Assembly (NCBI GenBank): GCA_025464585.1
Contig: JAODGL010000029.1
Span: forward strand, 1 to 11,587
Reading direction: 5' to 3'
DNA: 11,587 nt
From: Methanosarcinales archaeon
Lineage (GTDB): Archaea; Halobacteriota; Syntropharchaeia; Alkanophagales; Methanospirareceae
The position numbers were made by a program, and so were the translations under genes. The notes beneath the pieces are model-generated. The model was not told the origin of the DNA. It saw only the letters and a list, made by a program, of their open reading frames with translations, and did not search any database. This document shows, one piece after another, positions 6,042-11,587 of the stretch (within the stretch, counting starts at the first letter, position 1; the number at the start of each line of letters is the position of its first letter).

Positions 6042-6380
6042 TTAACAAGTCAAATGCAAAGCAGCCACAGCTTTTTTATCCTTTGAAAGTTCATTATATA
6101 TCTCGCAAGCTTTATCCGTGGGCTCAACGATTAACTCTATTCCCTTTGAGTCGATGTATTCTTTCGTTTCTGGCAAAACTTTCAAGACACCATATTTCCC
6201 TGTGCCTACAATTAGCACTTCTGGCTTCTCTTTAACCACTGATTCAATATCTTCTATGTGGAGTGCATGTCCTTCTTTCCGCCACCAGTGGTCTTTAACC
6301 CTGTCAGGGAAGATAATCACATCGCTTGTGTATGCTCTCCCGTCTATGACAATCCTGCCGAAGTCGTATGAGTCTATCAT
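6042..6380 (-). CDS. MTH938/AAMDC (DUF498) family protein
   Basis: A complete 112-residue protein of the MTH938-like family (DUF498/AAMDC fold), small soluble proteins of unknown biochemical role in Archaea and Bacteria, with relatives in mitochondrial complex I assembly. Signatures are SYDFGRIVIDGRAYTSDVII (3-22), the HWWRKEGHALHIEDIE segment (31-46), PEVLIVGTGKYGVLKV (about 53-68) and AVAALHLTC at the C-terminus. It starts with ATG directly beside the broken helicase gene on the other strand, so its promoter must lie in the helicase remnant. The broken ATPase gene follows four bases downstream. It is intact although both neighbours are decayed, which suggests continued selection. Confidence 0.87.
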   Translation of the reverse strand: MIDSYDFGRIVIDGRAYTSDVIIFPDRVKDHWWRKEGHALHIEDIESVVKEKPEVLIVGTGKYGVLKVLPETKEYIDSKGIELIVEPTDKACEIYNELSKDKKAVAALHLTC

Positions 6381-6845
6381 TTTCTGTACCTTCGTATTTA
6401 TTTTGATGTAGAAGAAAGAAAAAATAAAATATGCAATCTTATTGCTGAAAATAGGGAAGAATTAGAAAAAGAGATAAACACTCTTAAAGACCTGGTAGGA
6501 AAAGCAAAAGAGATTCTTAGGGTGGAGTGTGAGGTGAAACTCTCAGAATTAAAGAAAGCAATTGAAGAGGGATTTAGAAAAATAAGGCAAATGCAAGGAA
6601 ATGAGAAGATTTTAATTTTTACCGAATCCCGCGATACACTGGAGTATTTAGTGGGAAAAATCAAGTCGTGGGGGTATTCTGCAAACTTTATTCACGGAGG
6701 TATGAGATTGGAGGAAAGGATAAATGCTGAGAAGATTTTTCAGCACGAAAAGCAGATTATGGTTGCAACTGAAGCTGCCGGTGAGGGCATAAATCTCCAG
6801 TTCTGTCATCTCATATGCGGTAGCCAATGCCAGAAGCATGGATGA
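6381..6845 (+). pseudogene. SNF2-family helicase remnant, C-terminal RecA-lobe piece
   Basis: An open coding-like frame with no start codon before GTG at 6522. It begins at the edge of the divergent MTH938 gene with a charged helical part (FDVEERKNK...AENREELEKEI), followed by the first half of the second helicase lobe. Helicase motifs visible are ILIFTESRDTLEYLV (motif IV, from about 6609), GGMRLEERINAEKIF, and IMVATEAAGEGINLQFCHL (motif V, about 6757-6812). Motif VI, with the arginine finger expected right after CHL, is missing. The frame instead runs into CGSQCQKHG and a stop because of an out-of-frame deletion near 6811-6820. The first lobe with Walker A and B (several hundred residues) is also absent from the window. 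This is a dead fragment of a DNA translocase/helicase of the type found in DISARM-like and DUF1156-linked loci. Confidence 0.8.
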
Positions 6846-7887
6846 AATAATAAATGAACTCGATATTAAAGTGGATGAAGAGTACATTAAAGAGATTAAA
6901 GAAGCGTTAGGAGAGAGCCTTGCTACCAGGCACATAGACTATACCAGAATAAAAGAGATGGCGGAAAAGGCGAAAGAATACCGGCTGATTCCGGAATACG
7001 TTGAAGAGTTCTTTAAGAGAGCGTTTCAAAAAGTGGATGGTAAGTTCAAGATTCGAAAGGATGGATTTATGGCAATAGATTCTATTCCATACGAGATAAG
7101 AAAAATAGCAGAGGAGGTTGATTTTAAAAACAGATACGGTTCTATTTTGAGGCATTATCCAAAGGTGACGTTTGATAAAGAAATTGCTTTCAAAAATCCT
7201 GATGCAGAGTTCATATCCTTTGGGCATCCCTTATTTGAGGCTTTACTTGAGTGGGTAAAGAGAAATTACTTTGCTAAGTTGCAGAGGGGAGCGGTGTTTA
7301 AAGACCCTGCTGGCAGATACGATGGTGTTTTGTGGTTCTTTGAAGGAGAAGTAAAAGATGGAAAAGGAGAAGTTGCAGGTAAGAGACTCATGGCAATTTA
7401 TGACGATGAAAAAGAGCTGAACGAGGTCAACCCTGCGATCTTATGGGATTTTGTTCCTTCAGACGATAATGAACCAGTAAAAGTAGATATGAGAAGAGAA
7501 AAAGCTCAGGAATATGCCGTAGGCACTGTTGAAAACTACAAGCACGAGATAGTTGAAGAAAGGAGAAGGCAAGCGGAAATAAAGAGGAAATACGGTATTA
7601 AATCACTGGAATTTTTAATTGGAGAGCTGGATGCCGAACTTGCTGATTTGTATGAGAGGCAGGCAGAAGGAGAAAAAGTGGAACTTGCGATAAGGAACAA
7701 AGAAGAGCGAAAGAGGCAATATGAAGAATCTTTAAAAATGCTGCAGAAGGAAATAGAACAAGAAGTGAGTTTAGCCATCTCCATGCCGAAGTTTTTGGGT
7801 GCGGTTCTCGTAAAGCCTACAAGCGCTAAGGATATGGTAAGCGATGAGGAGATAGAAAGGATAGGTATGGAGAAACGAGATATATAG
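6811..7887 (+). pseudogene. SNF2-family helicase remnant, post-helicase region
   Basis: The next piece of the same helicase, in another frame. Reading begins in YAVANARSMDEIINEL (about 6814-6861) and stays open for about 357 codons; an ATG at 6838 could start a 349-residue product. It covers the long region after the helicase lobes: an alpha-helical part with LATRHIDYTRIKEMAEKAKE, a middle part with FGHPLFEALLEWVKR and PAGRYDGVLWFFEGEV, and a long coiled-coil-like stretch rich in Lys, Glu and Arg (YKHEIVEERRRQAEIKRKYG). It ends in DEEIERIGMEKRDI, where a second deletion shifts the frame before the DUF3883-like tail. It contains no ATPase motif of its own. If translated from 6838 it would be an orphan accessory domain; pseudogene is the simpler reading. 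Confidence 0.75.
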
Positions 7888-8129
7888 AGGTAAAAGCGAG
7901 AAAGGATGAGGGGCAGGTTGCTTTGACCCGCAACGAATGGTTCAAGGCAAAGAGATTCAAGGAGCAGTACTGGCTTTATGTAGTTGCAAATGCTGCTACG
8001 AATCCCACGCTTTACATAATCAATAATCCTGCTGATAATCTAAGTGTAAAGGAGAAGATTGAGTTGGTTCGATTTTTGGTGCCAGTAGAGGAATGGAAAG
8101 GGAAGGGGGTGAAGACATGTGGACATTGA
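7866..8129 (+). pseudogene. Helicase C-terminal DUF3883-like tail remnant
   Basis: The last piece of the helicase gene, in a third frame. It reads RYIEVKARKDEGQVALTRNE, then WFKAKRFKEQYWLYVVANAA, characteristic of DUF3883 (NO VEIN C-terminal-like) domains that close many SNF2 defence helicases. The usual preceding part (a GFDI-type strand, about 25-30 residues by my recollection) is missing between MEKRD and RYIEVKAR. This marks a second small out-of-frame deletion near 7863-7878. A start at TTG 7923 would give 68 residues, but no Shine-Dalgarno sequence precedes it. The end (VPVEEWKGKGVKTCGH) looks natural. A strong Shine-Dalgarno (gggggtga, 8105-8112) within it belongs to the next gene. Confidence 0.75.
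8105..8112 (+). promoter_or_regulatory. Shine-Dalgarno of an interrupted gene
   Basis: gggggtga lies six bases before GTG at 8119 and overlaps the helicase 3' end. It is as strong as the site before the DUF1156 gene, which marks 8119 as a real translation start of a downstream gene in the same operon. Confidence 0.55.
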
Positions 8130-8184
8130 AAAGGTCAAAGGAGTAGGAAAAAGCTCCCGTAAGGCAGCAAATCAACATTTGTAG
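8119..8184 (+). pseudogene. First codons of an interrupted gene
   Basis: Starting at GTG 8119 behind a strong Shine-Dalgarno, the frame reads MDIEKVKGVGKSSRKAA and then runs into the 3' end of the minus-strand PIN gene, stopping at 8182-8184. I read it as the original N-terminus of the gene that continues at 9008 (SKILEVSTYQLDEETF and onward), split by the toxin-antitoxin-like pair at 8172-8974. The overlap with the helicase end fits operon translation coupling. The connection is inferred; no clear target-site duplication is visible beyond a weak gtaag match (8159-8163 and 9008-9012). Confidence 0.45.
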
Positions 8185-8387
8185 TCTTTAGGCATTCTGA
8201 ACCCTTTATTCTTTAATTGTTCACAGGTTTCTTTTCTATCCCCTTTGCTTATTATACCGAGTTCGTTTAAGGTCTCTATTATCCTCAAAGTTCCGATTAT
8301 TTCGATTCCCAACTTTTGTGCCGCTTTGCGAGCTTTTCCATCATCAAGAACACATAAATACTTTTTACTATCCAAAATAAGTTTCAT
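8172..8387 (-). CDS. Half-length DUF3368 PIN-domain protein (putative toxin remnant)
   Basis: A 71-residue protein resembling the C-terminal half of DUF3368 PIN-domain toxins (RNases). YLCVLDDGKARKAAQKLGIE carries the acidic DD strand (15-16), then IIGTLRIIETLNELGIISKG and the tail NKGFRMPKDYKC. Complete DUF3368 proteins have about 150 residues. The N-terminal half, with the first catalytic aspartate and the mid-domain glutamate, is absent. The ATG overlaps the antitoxin stop by four bases (ATGA), a normal coupled arrangement. The shortening may therefore have re-used a coupled start, or it may be a real minimal form. RNase activity is unlikely with half of the active site. The partner is the UPF0175 fusion protein upstream. 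Confidence 0.7.
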   Translation of the reverse strand: MKLILDSKKYLCVLDDGKARKAAQKLGIEIIGTLRIIETLNELGIISKGDRKETCEQLKNKGFRMPKDYKC

Positions 8388-8974
8388 AGCGATAATGGCA
8401 CTTTCAGCCCTTTATGTCTGAGATAATCCATGAAACTCTTGATATTCATGCCTGCTATTTCAGAGGCTTTTCCCAAGCTCACTATATTCTTCTCATAGAG
8501 ACTCGTCGCCAACATCACTCTTTTCTTCTTTATATTTTCAAATCGAAGAGCCTCTTTGGTGGTTTCAGAAAAACTGAAATAGATATATGCTAAAAGTTCA
8601 TCTTCGCTCAAATCATTTAATTCCTCTTTTATTTCTTCAATTAATTCCAGCTTTTCCTTACTCGCTATTTTTAAAAGATAGGCATAAACTTCTTTTCCTT
8701 TCTCTGTAAGCCCGATTTTTCTGTTCTCCACCGACAGCCCTAAAATCTCCAAATTTTCCAGTTCACTATCGACGGTTTCGCTATAAGGACCGTAAAAATG
8801 TGGCTCGAAGTAAACTTCCTCTTTAAGTCCCGTATTTTTGACGATGAGAAACATCTCTTTTTGAAGCCAGGTCTTTCCCTTCACAGGCTCATAGTTTCTG
8901 CTGCCCAGCAACAGAATCAAAAATGCTTGGACAGGTGATAGTTCCATTTTTTCATCCATCTCCATTGTTACCAA
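8384..8974 (-). CDS. Fusion of a YwgA/Panacea-like domain with a UPF0175 antitoxin domain
   Basis: A 196-residue protein (TTG start) or 191 residues from ATG 8959. Its C-terminal part, about 150-190 (KKRVMLATSLYEKNIVSLGK, ASEIAGMNIKSFMDYLRHKG), is a UPF0175 antitoxin domain, whose usual partner is a DUF3368 PIN toxin as found here. The N-terminal part, about 13-100, resembles the YwgA/SocA-Panacea winged-helix-like fold: LLLGSRNYEPVKGKTWLQKE (21-40), the typical HFYGPYS (59-65), and ENRKIGLTEKGKEVYAYL. Panacea domains are promiscuous toxin-neutralising modules. The likely role is a DNA-binding, toxin-neutralising antitoxin that represses its own operon (inferred). The TATA box at 8981-8989 lies about 26 bases before ATG 8959, so a leaderless start there is more likely than TTG 8974. 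The coupled downstream gene is the short PIN protein. Confidence 0.75.
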   Translation of the reverse strand: MVTMEMDEKMELSPVQAFLILLLGSRNYEPVKGKTWLQKEMFLIVKNTGLKEEVYFEPHFYGPYSETVDSELENLEILGLSVENRKIGLTEKGKEVYAYLLKIASKEKLELIEEIKEELNDLSEDELLAYIYFSFSETTKEALRFENIKKKRVMLATSLYEKNIVSLGKASEIAGMNIKSFMDYLRHKGLKVPLSL

Positions 8975-8980
8975 AGTTTA

Positions 8981-8989
8981 TTTATATAG
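8981..8989 (-). promoter_or_regulatory. Putative TATA box of the antitoxin-like operon
   Basis: On the minus strand this reads ctatataaa. Its centre is about 26 bases from ATG 8959, favouring that start and a leaderless mRNA. It lies in the short 33-base gap before the truncated plus-strand gene. Confidence 0.5.
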
Positions 8990-9130
8990 TTTCTCTATTT
9001 AAATTAAGTAAGTAAAATACTGGAAGTATCCACGTACCAACTTGACGAAGAAACTTTCTATGGCGTTAAAAAAGTTAATATCCGGGGCAAAAGCACGGAT
9101 ACACCAAAAAAAACCGTCAATCTGGGAAAT

Positions 9131-10168
9131 TTGAGAGAGGATATAGAGATTCGTGCTGAATTTTTGGGAGAGATTTATAAAACTTTTGATAAAGAAAGAA
9201 TCAAACTATTGATTGGGGATGAGGAAAAGCAAGTAAAAATTAATTATAATATGAACAACTTAGTTAAAAAGGCTCAACACTTTTCGGTAGAGATAATGAT
9301 GTTTATTCCGGGTCTTGCTTACTCAAATCCAAGCGAAAATGAACTGACTTTTATCATAGCGACACAAAAACAATATTCTGATTTCTATATTGTTCCAACG
9401 GTTGAACGTTTGAATAAACTTATGAAAAGCAGTAATTTTACAATTCAGGATTATATCACTTTGATAAAGAACTATCTCAACCTGCTTGAGGGGTATCCAA
9501 AAAAAGCAGTGATGGGGATGGTGCCCATAAATATTCCTTACCAGTATATTGGGGAGTTGATGGGCATCTACATAGATAGAGGGATTGAATCATTTTGCAT
9601 TGATGTCGGGGGAAGGACAGCATTAAGCCTGACACAACAGATTATTGAGGTTCAAAGGTCTCTCACGAAAAATAAAATAGATGCGTTTATACATGCAACC
9701 AACATAAATATTGGGCGGGCTAAGAAAGGAAGTAATACCATAACTGCTAAGGATGTTTTATCACTCGGATTGGGTTTTGATTCCATTGGAGATAACCACC
9801 TGCGACCTTATATTAGAGATACTATAAAAAACCCGGTGATAAATCTGAGACTTTTTGACAAAGATGCCTATGGATATCATAAAATCCAGGAAGCAAGGGA
9901 AATCGAAGAGATTTACCCCGTAGATAGTGGGGTTAAGCCTGAATATCTTTTAGACGATTCTTTATACAGAAGAAGGAAAGCCCAAGCAATGTTCAATTAT
10001 GAACAAATAAGTATGGAAACCGAAAGGCTGAGAAAGGTAATAGGTGAAGGGGCAGTCGCTAGTTACGTCAGAAACAAGCGTTATGTTGATATGGATTCAT
10101 TTAAAGCTATTACAAAGGTTAAAGAGGGAGTATCAAAGGTCAGGTCATTAGAAGAATTCTTGAGGTGA
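9131..10168 (+). CDS. Unrecognised protein, possible TIM-barrel/TGT-like fold, 5' end broken
   Basis: A 345-residue protein from the only usual start (TTG 9131), which has no Shine-Dalgarno. The frame is open and coding-like from 9008 (SKILEVSTYQLDEETFYGVK, then KVNIRGKSTDTPKKTVNLGN), with no ATG, GTG or TTG. The true gene was therefore longer, with its start probably at 8119. I do not recognise the family. Regular strand-helix alternation such as AVMGMVPINIPYQYIGELMG, then IYIDRGIESFCIDVGG, and DVLSLGLGFDSIGDNHLRP recalls a TIM barrel. The order is loosely like tRNA-guanine transglycosylase/DpdA proteins, but the TGT zinc cysteines are absent; only one cysteine is present. It lies between helicase and DUF1156 methyltransferase remnants, and its stop overlaps the next gene's Shine-Dalgarno. 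A third subunit of the same system is a reasonable inference. Confidence 0.6.
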   Translation: MREDIEIRAEFLGEIYKTFDKERIKLLIGDEEKQVKINYNMNNLVKKAQHFSVEIMMFIPGLAYSNPSENELTFIIATQKQYSDFYIVPTVERLNKLMKSSNFTIQDYITLIKNYLNLLEGYPKKAVMGMVPINIPYQYIGELMGIYIDRGIESFCIDVGGRTALSLTQQIIEVQRSLTKNKIDAFIHATNINIGRAKKGSNTITAKDVLSLGLGFDSIGDNHLRPYIRDTIKNPVINLRLFDKDAYGYHKIQEAREIEEIYPVDSGVKPEYLLDDSLYRRRKAQAMFNYEQISMETERLRKVIGEGAVASYVRNKRYVDMDSFKAITKVKEGVSKVRSLEEFLR

Positions 10169-10169
10169 G
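10162..10169 (+). promoter_or_regulatory. Shine-Dalgarno of the DUF1156 gene
   Basis: gaggtgag overlaps the TGA stop of the preceding gene and lies five bases before the TTG start at 10175. This shows translational coupling and supports the unusual TTG start. Confidence 0.6.
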
Positions 10170-10174
10170 GGCGT

Positions 10175-10588
10175 TTGGACAATAAGAGATTCATAGAACA
10201 AAGCTTTCCGGTAAAGGAAGTGAGTGAAGAGTCAGCAAGAGAGAAGAACATAAGACACGGGCATATCTCCACACTTCATATCTGGTGGGCTCGGAGACCT
10301 TTAGCATCCTCTCGTGCCACTGCTTATGCCGCTTTAACCCCGGCACCTGATGATACAGAAGAATGGGACAAGCGCAGGCAGTTTATAATAGAACTCTCGA
10401 AATGGGAGAACTCTTTAAATCCAGTGCTTATAGAAAAGGCGAGAAGGGATATTTTAGGGATTAGGGAACAGGAGTTAGGAATTAGTGAGGAGCTGTTCCC
10501 CAATTCCCAATCCCTAATACCCAACCCGTTGCTTGAAGATGTGAAAGAATGGGGTAACTGGGTTTTAGCGGAAGCAAAGAAGAAATAG
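10175..10588 (+). pseudogene. DUF1156 DNA methyltransferase, N-terminal fragment
   Basis: A 137-codon frame with TTG start and a good Shine-Dalgarno. The first 70 residues are a clear DUF1156 domain: FIEQSFPVKEVSEESAREKN (6-25) and STLHIWWARRPLASSRATAY (33-52). DUF1156 proteins are large adenine-specific DNA methyltransferases (about 900 residues) of DISARM and related loci. After NPVLIEKARRDIL the SAM-binding motif I (DPFAGGG type) should follow. Instead there is a sequence made by a palindromic repeat (LGIREQELGISEELFPNSQS, then LIPN), and the methyltransferase sequence resumes at LLEDVKEWGNWVLAEAKK. A single-base loss near 10577-10584 then ends the frame at TAG. The methyltransferase is therefore inactive by two separate lesions. 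Confidence 0.82.
10454..10517. repeat. Palindromic repeat element inside the methyltransferase frame
   Basis: Imperfect inverted repeat. The left arm ttagggattagggaacag (10454-10471) faces the right arm from ctgttcccc at 10493 to aatccctaa ending at 10517. The motif ttaggga is repeated in the left half (at 10454 and 10461, with variants at 10475 and 10482). As RNA or single-stranded DNA it would form a long hairpin. It is read through in frame as protein. It sits exactly where motif I of the methyltransferase is missing. Short dispersed palindromes that insert in frame are known in other genomes (for example Rickettsia palindromic elements); membership in such a family is inferred. Confidence 0.65.
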
Positions 10589-11496
10589 GAAAATTCTACC
10601 CGGAAAAAAACGATGGCTCTATCCCGGTGGGCTACATCTGGGCACGGACTATTCCATGTCAGAACCCATCTTGCGGTGCAGAGATACCATTAATGAGGCA
10701 GTTCTGGTTAGCGAAGAAGGCGAACAAGAAGATGGCGTTAAAGCCGTATGTCAATAACGGAAAGGTTGAATTTGAAATAGTAAAAAATCCCGATTTTGAC
10801 CCTGCAAAGGGAACAGTAAAAGGTGCAGTTGCAAGATGTCTGGTTTGTGGTTCTACTGTTGATGCGAATACCACGAGGGAACTATTCCGGGAAGGAAAAG
10901 CATCGCAGAGGATGGTTGCGGTTGTACTGCACCATCCGAAGAGGAAGGGTAAAACGTACAGGATTGCCACAGATGATGATCTGGCGGTCTTCAAAGAAGC
11001 GGAGGAATATCTTGAAGATAAAAGGGCGAATTTGATGGAAGAGTGGGGGATTGACCCTGTGCCGGATGAACCGTTACCACCGAAAGAAACTCTTGGCTTT
11101 CGAGTTCAAAGATATGGAATGCTCAAATGGGGCGACCTTTTCAATTCCCGTCAGAAGCTTGCTTTGATTACTTTTGTGGAGAAGGTTAAGCTTGCATACG
11201 AGAAGATGCGGGAAGAAGGATATGATGGGGAGTATGCGAAGGCGGTAGAGAGTTATCTGTGGTTGGGGATTGACAGAATTGCCGACAGGAATTCATCTTT
11301 ATCTATATGGAACAATATCGCAGAAAAACAAGAACATACTTTTGGGAGACAGGCATTACCAATGGTCTGGGATTACGCAGAAACAAATGTTATTGAGGGT
11401 GTTCAAGGCTGGAAAAAACAATTTAGTTATCATCAATTGTTTCAATCCCAAAAACTTCGGACAAAATTCATTTCCGGTTTTAACTTAAGAATTTAA
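10585..11496 (+). pseudogene. DUF1156 DNA methyltransferase, middle fragment
   Basis: Continuation of the DUF1156 methyltransferase in another frame. Reading resumes at IGKFYPEKNDGSIPVGYIWA without a break after the one-base shift; GTG 10627 would give a 289-residue product. The part after GYIWARTIP holds a likely zinc ribbon (C11, C16, C71 and C74 counted from the GTG: CQNPSC and CLVC). It continues through LGFRVQRYGMLKWGDLFNSR and a typical stretch ending GRQALPMVWDYAETN (to about residue 254). Homology seems to end soon after; the last 30 residues (SYHQLFQSQKLRTKFISGFN and on) look foreign. The catalytic DPPY motif, expected farther on in this family, is missing. If translated, the product would at best bind zinc or a partner; methylation is excluded. 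Confidence 0.8.
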
Positions 11497-11587
11497 GAGT
11501 AGAGTAACATAACTACCTTCCTTTTCTTATTGCCATTATTTTCCGTTATTTTTAAATAATCCTCTCCTCCAATGAAGAGAATATGAA
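11497..11587 (+). promoter_or_regulatory. Intergenic region with a putative promoter for the next gene
   Basis: After the methyltransferase remnant there is an AT-rich gap. The TATA-like tttaaataat at 11551-11560 is centred about 28 bases before ATG at 11583 (another ATG at 11572 stops after four codons). A leaderless gene starting at 11583 and leaving the window is likely but cannot be shown. Confidence 0.4.

Noticed and set aside
6398..7227. Minus-strand frames across the helicase remnant
   Set aside because: They are antisense to recognisable helicase sequence and show no coding features.
8159..9012. gtaag on both sides of the toxin-antitoxin-like pair as a target-site duplication
   Set aside because: Five bases in AT-rich DNA are expected by chance, and joining at this point would not restore the reading frame.
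9131..9133. TTG at 9131 as the natural start of the 345-residue protein
   Set aside because: There is no Shine-Dalgarno, and 41 codons upstream are open and coding-like; it is only the first usable start after the break.
10324..10524. A minus-strand 66-residue frame with SLIPNS repeats
   Set aside because: It is produced by the palindromic repeat read in reverse over the DUF1156 fragment.
11439..11449. gtttcaatccc, resembling the start of many archaeal CRISPR repeats
   Set aside because: It occurs once, with no second copy or regular spacing in the window, so there is no array.

Overview
The window looks archaeal, most likely a methanogen or anaerobic methane/alkane oxidiser of the Halobacteriota type. 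This is inferred from gene content and signals, not from a marker gene. The evidence is a DUF367/Tsr3 rRNA-modification gene, a DUF39-CBS homocysteine-biosynthesis protein of the Methanosarcina MA1821 type, an MTH938-type small protein, and AT-rich TATA-like boxes about 26 bases before many start codons. No rRNA or tRNA gene was seen.

Left part (1-5377), mostly intact genes. On the minus strand are an MSMEG_0568-type radical SAM enzyme, a Uma2-family putative nuclease and the DUF39-CBS protein. The first two are bracketed by copies of a ten-base repeat. A divergent promoter region then leads to tsr3 and a GNAT acetyltransferase on the plus strand. Next come a poorly understood 4520-4785 stretch with one or two possible tiny genes, a DUF167 protein (minus) and an acylphosphatase (plus) with back-to-back promoters.

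Right part (5358-11496), mostly broken genes. A minus-strand pair holds an intact MTH938-like gene and a P-loop ATPase with at least two frameshifts. On the plus strand lie the remains of what I read as one operon of DNA-defence type: a SNF2-family helicase with a DUF3883-like tail (no 5' half, two internal out-of-frame deletions), an unrecognised protein of about 345+ residues, and a DUF1156-type DNA adenine methyltransferase in two pieces without its SAM-binding and catalytic motifs. SNF2/DUF3883 helicases and DUF1156 methyltransferases are known companions in DISARM-like and related defence loci.

A minus-strand toxin-antitoxin-like pair sits between the helicase and the unrecognised gene: a YwgA/Panacea-like domain fused to a UPF0175 antitoxin domain, plus a half-length DUF3368 PIN protein. 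It appears to have landed inside the first codons of the unrecognised gene. A good Shine-Dalgarno and start remain on its left (8105-8121), and an open coding-like stretch without a start codon remains on its right (9008-9130).

The main message is a decaying defence island in which the modification enzyme, helicase and ATPase are all inactivated, while the addiction-type antitoxin and two small neighbours stay intact. The 345-residue protein may mark a little-described component of DUF1156/SNF2 systems.
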